NCBI GenBank assembly: GCA_002411175.1
Contig: DHRN01000049.1
Coordinates: forward strand, 1-46,460
DNA from: Anaerolineaceae bacterium UBA5311
GTDB taxonomy: Bacteria > Chloroflexota > Anaerolineae > Anaerolineales > Anaerolineaceae
Direction of reading: 5' to 3'
Length of the DNA: 46,460 nt
In this document: positions 8,037 to 16,721 of the stretch, one piece after another
Numbering within the stretch: the stretch's first letter is position 1
Layout of the letters: the number at the start of each line of letters is the position of its first letter
Notes under the pieces: model-generated
Database searches by the model: none
The model's input: only the letters and a program-made list of their open reading frames with translations
What the model was told of the DNA's origin: nothing
Program-made: the position numbers and the translations under genes

Positions 8037-8387
8037 CTAAAAACGCTGCTTAAGGCGCGCGCTTTTGCCAGTGCGTTCGCGCAGGAAGTAAAGCCGGGCT
8101 CGGCGGACGCGGTTGTGGCGTTCGACAACAACCTTGGCGATGCGCGGGGAGTTGAACAGGAAGGTGCGCTCAACGCCGATACCGTTGCTGGCAATGCGGC
8201 GGACTGTGAAAGTGGCGTCGTTGCCGCTTCCACGTACATAGAGGACCACTCCCTTAAATTCCTGGATGCGTTCTCGGTCGCCCTCTTTAATTTTCATATG
8301 GACGCTGACGTTATCGCCAGGGAAAAGATCTGGAATGTTTACATTTTTTTCCGCTTGCACAGACTTCAATAATTCTGTATGATTCAT
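8037..8387 (-). CDS. rplS: 50S ribosomal protein L19
   Basis: A 116-residue ribosomal protein L19 of normal length. Conserved stretches include FPGDNVSVHMKIKEGDRERI, the FKGVV loop, TVRRIASNGIGVERTF and the basic C-terminal VRRARLYFLRER. L19 sits at the 30S-50S interface. The gene is monocistronic here, not in the common rpsP-rimM-trmD-rplS group. A strong promoter, a hairpin at the very 5' end of the mRNA and a terminator surround it. Confidence 0.98.
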   Translation of the reverse strand: MNHTELLKSVQAEKNVNIPDLFPGDNVSVHMKIKEGDRERIQEFKGVVLYVRGSGNDATFTVRRIASNGIGVERTFLFNSPRIAKVVVERHNRVRRARLYFLRERTGKSARLKQRF

Positions 8388-8419
8388 GGCACTACCCTTC
8401 CAACTTCTTTCGTAATTAA

Positions 8420-8443
8420 GCGTCTCTGGATTGCATGAGACGC
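8420..8443 (-). promoter_or_regulatory. 5'-end hairpin of the rplS leader
   Basis: GCGTCTC (minus strand, 8443-8437) and GAGACGC (8426-8420) form a perfect seven-base-pair stem with a ten-base loop. The predicted transcription start is near 8445, so the hairpin would cap the mRNA's 5' end. It may stabilise the message or serve as an L19 autoregulatory site; the second idea is inference from ribosomal protein leaders elsewhere. Confidence 0.5.
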
Positions 8444-8451
8444 GAAGAATG

Positions 8452-8481
8452 AGTATAACAAGTATTTTACGATTCTGTCAA
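8452..8481 (-). promoter_or_regulatory. Sigma-70-type promoter of rplS
   Basis: On the minus strand a perfect TTGACA (8481-8476), an 18-base spacer and TATACT (8457-8452) make the best promoter in the window. It would start transcription near 8445, leaving a leader of about 57 bases before rplS. Confidence 0.82.
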
Positions 8482-8613
8482 GTTTAAACTCGCCAAAACG
8501 GGGGAATTCTCAATATGAATGTACTCGGATCTAAAACGGAATATGCAGGATAATCGGAAATCGAAACGGTAGCGGCAAGTTCAGGTCGTGAGCAGGGAGC
8601 AGGGTGCCGGATT

Positions 8614-8802
8614 TTGTCATCCTGAGCCTCTTTTGCGAAGGATCTTGTCAATCGAAACAGTAAGACCCTTATGAGTTACATTTGCGAAGTGCATGTCTCG
8701 TTCCGGCGAAGCCATCTTTCCGTAGGGAACGCGGCTCGTCCCGTTCCAGCGAAGCCATCCTTTTGTAGGGAACGCGGCTTGTCTCGTTCCGGCGAAGCCA
8801 TC
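8614..8802. repeat. Repeat families B and A in one spacer
   Basis: 8614-8681 is a family B unit (TGTCATCCTGAGCC, TTTTGCGAAGGATCTT, GTAAGACCCTTATGA). 8697-8802 holds one partial and two full family A units in inverted orientation relative to the window start (GTAGGGAACGCGGCT...GGCGAAGCCATC). The rest of 8482-8886 shows no gene. Confidence 0.75.
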
Positions 8803-8886
8803 TTCCCGATGACAACGTGGTCATGAACCCATTCCGTCTTCCGGTATGTTGATGGTGAATTTCACAGAAGTGACATCAAACTTTCT

Positions 8887-9057
8887 CTACGGATTTTCAA
8901 GCTCAGGAAGTAGTGGCTCAACCATAAACTTTTTAACAATCCATTCTGTTTTGGAAAACAAACAGGACACTAAAGTGAGAAACTCAGGCACGATGAGATG
9001 AAAAATGCCAATTATTAAAAACGCCAGCATTCCTATCGCGATACCATGAAAATTCAC
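8887..9057 (-). CDS. Possible small membrane protein (56 aa), DUF4491-like N terminus
   Basis: A GTG-started frame of 56 codons. The N terminus reads as NFHGIAIGMLAFLIIGIFH, a single membrane helix resembling the beginning of DUF4491 proteins as I recall them. It is followed by a second hydrophobic patch and a polar tail ending ELENP. An AAGG-type ribosome site lies nine bases before the GTG. It lies 89 bases downstream of alr on the same strand and might be the tail of the ornithine operon or a truncated gene, since DUF4491 proteins are usually longer. It is easily missed because of the GTG start. Evidence is modest. Confidence 0.4.
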   Translation of the reverse strand: MNFHGIAIGMLAFLIIGIFHLIVPEFLTLVSCLFSKTEWIVKKFMVEPLLPELENP

Positions 9058-9146
9058 TTCAATTTACCTTATCTAACAAAGTAACAGCGCATAAAATAAT
9101 GCAAGAATACAGAGGCTGGTTCCAAACCTGCTCGGTATGCCTCAGC

Positions 9147-10280
9147 CTACCTCGGGTTTTTCCGGTAATAACGTTTAACCCGTGGGCTAATCTGGCAGGT
9201 AACTTCATATGTGATCGTGCCCAGTTTCTCCGCCATTTCATCCACGGTGATCTCCTCATCTCCGCTCTTCCCAATCAGTACGACCTTATCTCCAATCTCA
9301 ACATCCGTTTCCGGTCCCAGGTCGATCATGGTCTGATCCATGCAGACCCTCCCGACCACAGGGTAAGATTTGCCATTGATCAATACCCGCCCCTGGTTGG
9401 AGAGTAGTCGGTTGTAGCCATCAGCATACCCCACCCGCAGTGTCGCGACCCAGGTATCGCGTGGCGCGTGCCAGGTGTGCCCATAGCTAATGCCCGTCCC
9501 GGCGGTCACTTTCTTAACGAAACTCACCTCTGTAAAAAAGCTCAATCCGGGTTTCAACGGGATTGTATGGGGTGTTTTTTTGTCCGGGTAAAAACCGTAA
9601 ACCATAATGCCCGGGCGAACCATATCCATCCAGGCAGCCTCTGCCCCCAACACCGCGCCTGAATTGGCGCTGTGTACCAGGTCAATTTTGCGTCCGATCA
9701 CTGCCTCGATGGCAGATACCGCATGATTAAATCGGGCGATCTGCCCGCGGGTGTATGTCGGGTCAACATCACTGACCGGGAAATGGGTAAAAACACCTTC
9801 CAGGCGTATGTTCGGGCAATCGTCCTCGATAAAAGCCGCCATCGCGGGGGCTTCTTCAAGCGTCACGCCGATCCGTCCCATGCCTGAGTCGACTTTCAGA
9901 TGCACCCTGGCGCGCAAATCGTTTATTTCGCAGATTTCCTGCAATTGTCGTATCCCTTCTGTGTCACACACTGCCAGGGTTATGTTGTGCCTCACTGCCG
10001 GCAGCATCGCTTCCGGGATCGCCGGGCTGAATTTCAGGATCTCCAGCGAAATACCAGCCTCGCGCAGTTGAATACCCTCCGGAACGGTGGCAACCCCCAG
10101 CCATTCACAACCGCTCTCCTGCGCCAGGCGTGAGACCTGCACAGCGCCGTGCCCATAGGCATTCGCCTTGACTGCCACGAGGATCTTCCGACCTGGTCCC
10201 ACCGCTTTTCGAATCCCTTCCAGGTTAGAGCGGATATTATCCAAATGAACATGAACATAAGTTGGGTCGAGCATCTGCAC
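9147..10280 (-). CDS. alr: Alanine racemase, last gene of the ornithine operon
   Basis: A 377-residue fold-III PLP racemase with all alanine racemase hallmarks: the PLP lysine K38 in AVKANAYGHG, HSANSGA, RPGIMVYGFYP, and the opposite-face tyrosine in GISYGHTW. The C-terminal domain has VGYADGYNR and GRVCMDQTMID. It starts seven bases after the orr stop, so it is co-transcribed with ornithine breakdown. The oxidative pathway releases D-alanine from (2R)-2-amino-4-oxopentanoate, and this enzyme would return it to L-alanine (inference from the known pathway plus gene order). It could also supply D-alanine for peptidoglycan. The start may be the ATG at 10280 or the one two codons later. Confidence 0.95.
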   Translation of the reverse strand: MQMLDPTYVHVHLDNIRSNLEGIRKAVGPGRKILVAVKANAYGHGAVQVSRLAQESGCEWLGVATVPEGIQLREAGISLEILKFSPAIPEAMLPAVRHNITLAVCDTEGIRQLQEICEINDLRARVHLKVDSGMGRIGVTLEEAPAMAAFIEDDCPNIRLEGVFTHFPVSDVDPTYTRGQIARFNHAVSAIEAVIGRKIDLVHSANSGAVLGAEAAWMDMVRPGIMVYGFYPDKKTPHTIPLKPGLSFFTEVSFVKKVTAGTGISYGHTWHAPRDTWVATLRVGYADGYNRLLSNQGRVLINGKSYPVVGRVCMDQTMIDLGPETDVEIGDKVVLIGKSGDEEITVDEMAEKLGTITYEVTCQISPRVKRYYRKNPR

Positions 10281-10287
10281 CAGGTTT

Positions 10288-11367
10288 CTAATCCTTTTTT
10301 ACAACTTTTTCAACATAATCAGAAGTCGCGGCTGCCAGCGTGGCGCCATAACCGGGATAAAAGGCAACTTCGTCTCCCAGGCGCAGCGGTGATTCCGCGT
10401 CACTGACGTCCAACACCAGGTGATCGCTGCTGCCACCCAACACGATAATGCCCGGGTCTACCGGCTCCAGCCCCTCGATGACAACATCCTGGCGCCCAAG
10501 ATTAAGCAGGGCACGCTTGCGCAGCCCGCGGTCTTCAAACTCGGGTTCGTTTCCAAAGGCATCCTGCCCAGTCTCACCGATAGGGATGGAAGGTTTGACC
10601 TCCAGCTCGATGATCTCTGCTACCACCTTTACCGTATCCTGCCGTGTTCCACGCCAGGGACTGCGGTCGAGCACATTACGCCCCAGGATGATCGCTTCGC
10701 CAATTCTGAAGTGGTTGATTTCTTTTGGCATTTCTCCGCTTGCCAGCAGCGGCAAAGCGCTGCTGTTGCCTCCCGAAAGCAGATCGAGCTGCAGCCCGGT
10801 CTCTTTACGGCAAGTGTCCCGCGCGTCGATTAACATCTGCATGTTTTCCACGCTGGGGATAACGCCGCCATAACATGCCAGGTTGGCTCCCAGCCCCACC
10901 AGGTCTATGCCTTTTAGTTGGACGGCTGCTTTCACCAGCGGAACAACGCGATCAGGCCAGACACCTTCCCGCAGGTCGCCAACATCAACCATCAGGATGG
11001 CTTTGTGGAGTTTTCCCGCCTGTATGGCTGCTTCTGATGAATGTTTCAAGACTTCCAATGAAGAGTTGAGAGAGTAATCTGCGTTGTTTACCGTATCCAG
11101 CGCTTGTCCGACAGTCGGCAGGCGCAGCAGCAGTGTTGGTATACCTGGATGGTGTTCTTTCACTCGCGCCAGGTTTTGAATGCGCGAATCGCCGATCATA
11201 TCTGCTCCGGCATTGATAAACGCCTGCAAAACAGCCGGGTGCGCGCGTAACACTTTCGATACGCAGGCTACTTGCGCGCCATGCGCATGCACCATGCCAA
11301 TAACTTCCCGCGCATTTTCTTCAATACGGTCGGGGTAAATTTCAAGTCTGGGGGTACGGGTGTACAT
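10288..11367 (-). CDS. orr: Ornithine racemase
   Basis: A 359-residue PLP enzyme of the alanine racemase N-terminal family that includes ornithine racemase. The PLP lysine is K38 in VACVSKVLRAHP. Further signatures are GDSRIQNLARVKE, NADYSLNS, the GANLACYGGVIPS loop and GGNSSALP. It differs from alr, lacking the YGxx Tyr region, which argues against redundancy. In the oxidative ornithine route it makes D-ornithine, the substrate of the 4,5-aminomutase. Its start overlaps the end of the MutL-like gene by 26 bases and alr follows closely. The specific name rests on the surrounding ora/ort/ord genes. Confidence 0.92.
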   Translation of the reverse strand: MYTRTPRLEIYPDRIEENAREVIGMVHAHGAQVACVSKVLRAHPAVLQAFINAGADMIGDSRIQNLARVKEHHPGIPTLLLRLPTVGQALDTVNNADYSLNSSLEVLKHSSEAAIQAGKLHKAILMVDVGDLREGVWPDRVVPLVKAAVQLKGIDLVGLGANLACYGGVIPSVENMQMLIDARDTCRKETGLQLDLLSGGNSSALPLLASGEMPKEINHFRIGEAIILGRNVLDRSPWRGTRQDTVKVVAEIIELEVKPSIPIGETGQDAFGNEPEFEDRGLRKRALLNLGRQDVVIEGLEPVDPGIIVLGGSSDHLVLDVSDAESPLRLGDEVAFYPGYGATLAAATSDYVEKVVKKD

Positions 11368-12718
11368 CTTCGTTCTCCTGGTGATTTTTTTTCATTTCCC
11401 GGTCAGTCCAGTACCGAAAGGTCGCCTTTACTTCTTCCGGATACTGGTGTGCCAGGGTGCCGAGTGCAGAAAATCGGTATTCCCGATCGATTAATACCTC
11501 GGCACTATCTGTGGGTAATAAGTATTTTCCTGTACCTTTACAGAGTCCTTCGAGGATTTGCTTGCCCCCGGGAATCCTCGTCAGTGCTCCTCCTGTGCCT
11601 ACAAGCCAGCGGATTGCCGTCAGATCTTTGCCCTTGACAACCTGTCTTTTGCCGGAGGGGGTGTATAGGTCGCTGACCACGCCGGCATGCCTGCGGATGG
11701 CGGTCTGCACCGCGCGCCTGGTCAGCCAGCTGGTCAGTTCAATCTGTTTGTTCGTGGCAGGCATGGCTTCCAGGTCATCCAGGCAGCCCTCCCACTCAAC
11801 GTCTTTGGAAAGGGCGATAATGTTGCTTGCGTTTACGAATACTCCCAGGTCTCCTTCCACGGTGCGCTTGGCACGCGGTTCAGGTTCGATCATGCGAGGC
11901 GCCCATTCAAGGCTGCCCTCGGTAACGCTGTGCACATCCGTGGTTGCGCCGCCCACGTCTACAACCAGAACATCGCCCATTTCCTCGGCGAACAATTCCG
12001 CCCCCTTCAAAACAGCACCGGGGGTGGGCAGAATCGGCTTGTTCGTGAGTTCGCGCAGCCGCTGCATGCCTGGGGCATGAATAATATGGCGATTGAACAC
12101 TTCCTGGATCAGTTCTCTGACAGGTTCCACGTTGAGCACGTCTACGTCCGGGAAGACGTTGTCTGTCACTAAAACTTCCTGTTCACCGCAGCCGTTGAAG
12201 ATTTGGCAAACCTGGTCGCGAATGGCGATATTGCCGGCATACAGCAGGGGCGCGTCAAGCCCAAGGGATGCCAATTTTTCGGCGTTGCGCAAAACGATAC
12301 TCTTTTCGCCGTAATCCACACCGCCAGCAAGCAGGATAATATTTGGATTAATCTCCTTGATTTCTGCCAGGTCATAGTCTTCGAGCAATCCGGCAGTAAC
12401 CTTTTTGATAATCGCACCAGCCCCAAGCGCCGCTTCACGCGCTGCCCGGGCAGTCATGTTAAGAGTCAGCCCGTGCACGGTCATTCGCAATCCGCCCGCC
12501 GCTGAGCTGTTCAAGTGGATTTCCGGGTTTTCCAGGGGCATTTCCAGATTCGCATTAAGGTCTGCCATAGCAGCCTCTGCGCCAATGTAAACATCACCAG
12601 CTTCCACGGTGGTGGCAGCTACGCCCTGGGCGAAAGGTTCAAAACGACCTTCCGGCAAGAGCCGGAAGGCGTTTACTTTGGTAATGGTCGAGCCAACCTC
12701 GATTGTCAGGATATCCAC
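11342..12718 (-). CDS. GlmL/MutL-type ASKHA ATPase, aminomutase-associated
   Basis: A 458-residue protein of the glutamate-mutase-associated MutL/GlmL family (unrelated to the mismatch-repair MutL). It has the two phosphate loops of the actin/Hsp70-like ATPase fold: EVGSTITK at the N terminus and VVDVGGATTDVHS near residue 255. LLAGGVDYG and LVGTGGALTRIPGG are also present. Proteins of this family lie beside B12-dependent carbon-skeleton and aminomutases and are thought to repair or reload their cobalamin. Here it sits between oraE and orr, seven bases after oraE, so it probably keeps ornithine aminomutase active. That role is inference. Confidence 0.9.
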   Translation of the reverse strand: MDILTIEVGSTITKVNAFRLLPEGRFEPFAQGVAATTVEAGDVYIGAEAAMADLNANLEMPLENPEIHLNSSAAGGLRMTVHGLTLNMTARAAREAALGAGAIIKKVTAGLLEDYDLAEIKEINPNIILLAGGVDYGEKSIVLRNAEKLASLGLDAPLLYAGNIAIRDQVCQIFNGCGEQEVLVTDNVFPDVDVLNVEPVRELIQEVFNRHIIHAPGMQRLRELTNKPILPTPGAVLKGAELFAEEMGDVLVVDVGGATTDVHSVTEGSLEWAPRMIEPEPRAKRTVEGDLGVFVNASNIIALSKDVEWEGCLDDLEAMPATNKQIELTSWLTRRAVQTAIRRHAGVVSDLYTPSGKRQVVKGKDLTAIRWLVGTGGALTRIPGGKQILEGLCKGTGKYLLPTDSAEVLIDREYRFSALGTLAHQYPEEVKATFRYWTDREMKKNHQENEDVHPYPQT

Positions 12719-12725
12719 AAAGTTC

Positions 12726-14936
12726 CTAAAGCAAGTTTTTGGCTCGCATAGCTTTTACAATTGAATCCACCACCTGGTTACCCTTGGTTCCGCGCCCAAA
12801 CGTAGCGTCCATGCCCGTTTCAGCCGCCATCTCGGGGGTAACCTGGGTTCCGCCAGCAATCAAGACGACCTTGTCGCGGATACCTTTTTCGGTTGCCAGT
12901 TCAGCAAGTTTGGTCATATTCTGGCGATGAACGTTATTGTGGCTGATGATGGTTGAGATCAAAATCGCGTCCGCCCCGGTTTCAATCGCCGCGTCAATCA
13001 TCTTGCTGATCGGCACGGAGGTGCCCAGATAATGGTATTTCACGCCATATTTCTCGATCCCGCCATGCTTGATGTCCAAAATTTCGCGCAGACCGACGCT
13101 GTGTTCGTCTTCGCCAACCGTTCCGGCAACGACAGTAAGCGAGGTTTTCCTGACTGCCTCACGCAGTTCTTCCTCGGGCAGTAGTTCTACCTTCTCAGGG
13201 ATCTTCAGAGTGTTTCGGTCAATGTCAAAATTGACCTTGCCCTTAACTTCCAGGAAGCAGCCTTCTGCCGGATGAAGCACCATCAGGTTGATCACCTGTG
13301 GATCCAGCAAGCCCATGCGGCGGGCAACTTCCAGTCCGGCTTCACGTGCGTAATCTTCGTTTTCCGGGATCATCATTTGCAGCAAAACTACGCCGTCTCC
13401 AGCCCATTCCACTTCGGGTCGGATCAGGTCGCCCTTACGATAGGGATAGGTGGTTTCGAGTCGTTTTGCCACAGAATCTTCGGTGTCGAGTTCATCGATA
13501 TAAGCGATCAGCTCTGGATTGCAGAGCGTGCAGCCTCCAACCGGCTCGCAGGGGGTTTCCGCACCCTCGGGCAGGTGATTGTCACCAAAGTGACCGCACA
13601 CCGGCGCCATGTAGTCAGCATCGCGTCTGACAATGCTGTTAGCAGCCACGCCGCCATCGCCATCACGGGCAATGCCGTCGCCGGCACGCTCGGGATATTT
13701 GGCTGAGTCTACGAAGAAACCCTTTTCAACTGCCGCGAAGTAACCACCCACGTCGATAATTTCCTCGAGGAAAGCAACTGCGCGTTCACGGATATCCCGG
13801 GACATTTCGCCCAGTGGTCCGTCCATCTTCAGGCTGACCAGTTCGTTGATACCATCGAGCCCAGCCCAGGTCTGTTTGACCGTCTGGATGCCGCGGATGT
13901 TGTTGTAGTGCCAGGGCACATTACGACCCTCATCGGGGGTGATCGTGCTTTGAATATCGGCGCTGGTGAGCATTGAGATCAAAGTGTCGATAACGTGTGT
14001 GCGTGTGGCTTCTTCGATATCGGACTCGATGTAGCGTGTGTTCTGCTGGGCGCGCATCTTGAAATCTGAGAAGAAGTCACGCAGCGCGACGGCGTAAGGC
14101 AGGTCGTACCAGAGTTTGGGCGCGGGGGGTGAGTTGGGCGGCACTGTAGACAGCCCGATCAGCTCCCTGGGCATACCCGATGCCAGCGAGTAGGCACAAT
14201 TAATGCCGTGTTGCACAAGCAATTCGGGCATCACCAGCCAGCCGGCTTTCGCGGTAGCGTTGGCGTTATGTGCCCCGTCGATTTGGAAAATGCCAGCCTC
14301 AGTCATGATGTGCTTTGCTTCTGCCGCGTCCACGAAGGAGCGATACATGTTAATATTGCGATAGAGGACGTTGTATTGCGGGTCCTGGTGCGCGCCGTTA
14401 ATGCCTTCTTCCGCAAAAAGCACCGCTACTTCAGGTCCGGCTACTCCCGACACGTAACTGTGGAAATTGATTGGTCGCCCAACCTCATCCTCGATCATGT
14501 CGATAGCTTTGCGGGAGGCGCGAATTTGTTTGCGCGTGATCGGTACGCCGCCAACGCCTTCGGGAGTGCCTTCCATCAGACCGTCAATGTGACTCTGACC
14601 GGTGTGGCGGATGACCATCAGGTGGTCAGCACCGTGCCAGGCTGCCATGCGCATACGGCGGATGTCATCCTCAAAACGACCGGAGGCGATTTCGCTGGTC
14701 ACAACCGGTGCGGGCTGCGGGTCGATGTTGTCGAAATATTTCGAAGCTGGAAGCCCAATGCTCTGTTTGAGCGGTTCAGACATGTCGCGATAATGGAAGG
14801 GACCCATATCCACGCCGCCCTCGGGTATTACTCGCCAGGTCCAGCCCTTGCGTGGTGGGCGGTAGTCTTCTAAATTCTCAAGAATATCTTCGATGTCAAG
14901 TTTTTTGTTCTTATCCAGTGGTTTCGGATTGCTCAT
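12726..14936 (-). CDS. oraE: D-ornithine 4,5-aminomutase, large subunit (B12 and PLP)
   Basis: A 736-residue subunit OraE, normal length for the family. The N-terminal part forms the TIM-barrel that holds adenosylcobalamin above the substrate. The C-terminal Rossmann domain carries the base-off B12 motif DxHxxG as D610-E-H612-S-V-G615. It is followed by K623 in DIKHGG, the likely PLP lysine, and by ILISTIISH and IAGGTQVTPEMA, which line the nucleotide tail. With OraS it moves the terminal amino group of D-ornithine to C4, giving (2R,4S)-2,4-diaminopentanoate. The start overlaps the oraS stop as ATGA, a sign of coupled translation in stoichiometric amounts. Confidence 0.97.
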   Translation of the reverse strand: MSNPKPLDKNKKLDIEDILENLEDYRPPRKGWTWRVIPEGGVDMGPFHYRDMSEPLKQSIGLPASKYFDNIDPQPAPVVTSEIASGRFEDDIRRMRMAAWHGADHLMVIRHTGQSHIDGLMEGTPEGVGGVPITRKQIRASRKAIDMIEDEVGRPINFHSYVSGVAGPEVAVLFAEEGINGAHQDPQYNVLYRNINMYRSFVDAAEAKHIMTEAGIFQIDGAHNANATAKAGWLVMPELLVQHGINCAYSLASGMPRELIGLSTVPPNSPPAPKLWYDLPYAVALRDFFSDFKMRAQQNTRYIESDIEEATRTHVIDTLISMLTSADIQSTITPDEGRNVPWHYNNIRGIQTVKQTWAGLDGINELVSLKMDGPLGEMSRDIRERAVAFLEEIIDVGGYFAAVEKGFFVDSAKYPERAGDGIARDGDGGVAANSIVRRDADYMAPVCGHFGDNHLPEGAETPCEPVGGCTLCNPELIAYIDELDTEDSVAKRLETTYPYRKGDLIRPEVEWAGDGVVLLQMMIPENEDYAREAGLEVARRMGLLDPQVINLMVLHPAEGCFLEVKGKVNFDIDRNTLKIPEKVELLPEEELREAVRKTSLTVVAGTVGEDEHSVGLREILDIKHGGIEKYGVKYHYLGTSVPISKMIDAAIETGADAILISTIISHNNVHRQNMTKLAELATEKGIRDKVVLIAGGTQVTPEMAAETGMDATFGRGTKGNQVVDSIVKAMRAKNLL

Positions 14937-15313
14937 GCCTTCACCTCGTCAAAAAGCCCGTTCAACACTTCCTTATCTTCCAGAATGGCAGCCGCAGCTT
15001 CGCGAACATTACATCCGAGCTTTTCAGACAAGCGCAGCAGCACATGTCCGGCGCCTTTACCGAGCAGGTCCGCCTGGTGGATTCGATCAACCACGCCCAG
15101 CGCGCTCTGGCTGTCAATGCCCATGCGCAACAAAACGGAGCGTTCGATCGAAGGCGAAGTGTGCGTCCGTGCCAGGTCAACGATCGGTTCCACAACCTGG
15201 TTGCAGAGTTCCCAAAATCTGGCTTTTAGTTCCGCGTCGCTCAGTTCTTTCAGAACTTCATGACGCTTCTCAAATTGATTGATTCGTTCATCGCTCATTG
15301 GTTTATTCTCCAT
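14933..15313 (-). CDS. oraS: D-ornithine 4,5-aminomutase, small subunit
   Basis: A 126-residue OraS subunit. The centre (VEPIVDLARTHTSPSIERSV, LLRMG, then LLGKGAGH) matches the conserved core, and the length agrees with the roughly 120 residues usual for OraS. OraS wraps the OraE barrel and is needed for activity. The start is ambiguous. The ATG at 15313 has AGGA five bases upstream and overlaps the ortB stop by 11 bases; the ATG at 15298 has GGAG nine bases upstream and fits the usual N terminus equally well. The gene ends in an ATGA overlap with oraE. Confidence 0.95.
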   Translation of the reverse strand: MENKPMSDERINQFEKRHEVLKELSDAELKARFWELCNQVVEPIVDLARTHTSPSIERSVLLRMGIDSQSALGVVDRIHQADLLGKGAGHVLLRLSEKLGCNVREAAAAILEDKEVLNGLFDEVKA

Positions 15314-16721
15314 TCATTTCCTGCATTTGCAGCCGTATCCAATTTTGCTCTGTCTTCAGGTCTTCAGCCAGAAAACTCACATCTTCTTCGTCCCAATCTG
15401 AAAGGGGTCGCAGCCTGGCGGCATTCCTGAGATAAGACCTGCGCAGATGATCAATATCCTCTGCCCTGCCCCAAACCTGGTCCAGCCGCTCTGGAATAAC
15501 AATGGTCTTGCCAGGGATGTTATCGATAGGGTCACCCCGGCGAACTTCGATCCCGTTTTCACGGGCAAAGCTCAGCTGGCTGTTGTGATGCTTGCCAGCG
15601 CCTGTATACTCGGTTTCCTGGACAACAATGATCTCGTCCTCATCCATCTGGCGGGCGAGGGCGACAGCCGCGGTCAGACTGGTGTTGCCAGCCGGTCCGC
15701 GTTCAATACCTTCGAGCTTGGTAAGCAGTTCGGTTATGTAAAAAACTTCTCCCTGGGTTACCAGGTGGTATTCATCCATATAGCGCAGTGAGCGCGCGGC
15801 GTTGCGGGGCACATCTGCCCGGTCAGGCCAGGTGGCAAAAGGCACACCAAAGCCGGTGTGACCGGTAGTGAAAGATTTTCGGTTGAAGTCGTGGTCAGAC
15901 GCCATGTGCAGCCCACTCAAATCCACCGAACAAGCCACCACACGGGTGTCTTCGCAGCCGGCAGCCAGCAAACCGCGGGCGGTTCCGGTCAGATTCCCCC
16001 CTCCCGCATGGGTGATAATCACCGCTTCAGGCGCCTTGCCATAACGCTCCCTGACTTCATTACCAATCTCCCAGCCCAGCGACTCAACGCCTTTCACAGC
16101 GAAGGGAGTATACAAACTTGAGTTAAAAAAGCCAGTCTCTTCAAGGGTGAGCAGATGAATATAGAAAAGCTCGGGTCCAACGGTCAGTTTAATCACTTCC
16201 GCGCCGTAAGCTTCGCACTTGCGCCCTTTTTCGACGATTTCAGGCTGACCAACACCTCGGGAGTCATAAACTTCCTGGATAACGATGCATTTCAAGCCTC
16301 GCTGTACTGCCTGCGAAGCGACTGCCGCGCCATAATTGCCGCTGGTTGCAGCGATTACGCCTTTGTAGCCCTTACTCGCAGCTTCAAAAACACTCACAGC
16401 TGCCCGACGAGCCTTAAAACTGCCGGAAGCGTTCGCGGCTTCATCTTTTAGCAGGATGCGTGCGCCTTTGCCCGGCTCAGAGATTTTGCGTACTGCCCTG
16501 GTCAGGTTATGCAGTTCAAAAAGGGGCGTGTTGCCCACTTTGGTTTCATGCTGGATGCGCACGATGTCTTCCATCGTGTAGCCGGTGTCGTCCATCATGC
16601 GTTCGTAATCAAAGGCGATTGGGCTGTGCGCGTAGGTGTCGTAATCCAGCCCGGTGGAGATCTTCATGATCTCGTTCTTGCGCGCCATCACAGAGGCGTA
16701 TGAATTATCCTTTGTGCTCAT
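15303..16721 (-). CDS. ortB: 2-amino-4-oxopentanoate thiolase, beta subunit
   Basis: A 472-residue PLP protein of fold type II, like threonine synthase. The PLP lysine lies in ASGSFKARRA (K103 counted from this start). SGNYGAAVA binds the phosphate side and ITHAGGGNLTGTARG is the glycine loop. OrtB forms the CoA-dependent thiolase with OrtA: (2R)-2-amino-4-oxopentanoate plus CoA gives acetyl-CoA and D-alanine. The ATG at 16721 overlaps the ortA stop as ATGA and follows GGAGTGGGA; a GTG three codons earlier (16730) is also open. Confidence 0.95.
   Translation of the reverse strand: MSTKDNSYASVMARKNEIMKISTGLDYDTYAHSPIAFDYERMMDDTGYTMEDIVRIQHETKVGNTPLFELHNLTRAVRKISEPGKGARILLKDEAANASGSFKARRAAVSVFEAASKGYKGVIAATSGNYGAAVASQAVQRGLKCIVIQEVYDSRGVGQPEIVEKGRKCEAYGAEVIKLTVGPELFYIHLLTLEETGFFNSSLYTPFAVKGVESLGWEIGNEVRERYGKAPEAVIITHAGGGNLTGTARGLLAAGCEDTRVVACSVDLSGLHMASDHDFNRKSFTTGHTGFGVPFATWPDRADVPRNAARSLRYMDEYHLVTQGEVFYITELLTKLEGIERGPAGNTSLTAAVALARQMDEDEIIVVQETEYTGAGKHHNSQLSFARENGIEVRRGDPIDNIPGKTIVIPERLDQVWGRAEDIDHLRRSYLRNAARLRPLSDWDEEDVSFLAEDLKTEQNWIRLQMQEMNGE

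Noticed and set aside
9147..11367. Recent duplication of one racemase gene
   Set aside because: orr and alr share only the fold; their motifs around the PLP lysine and beyond differ strongly.
14208..14873. Long open frame antisense to oraE (and others such as 31095-31793 minus)
   Set aside because: These mirror codon bias of real genes on the opposite strand, lack start signals and show no recognisable domains.
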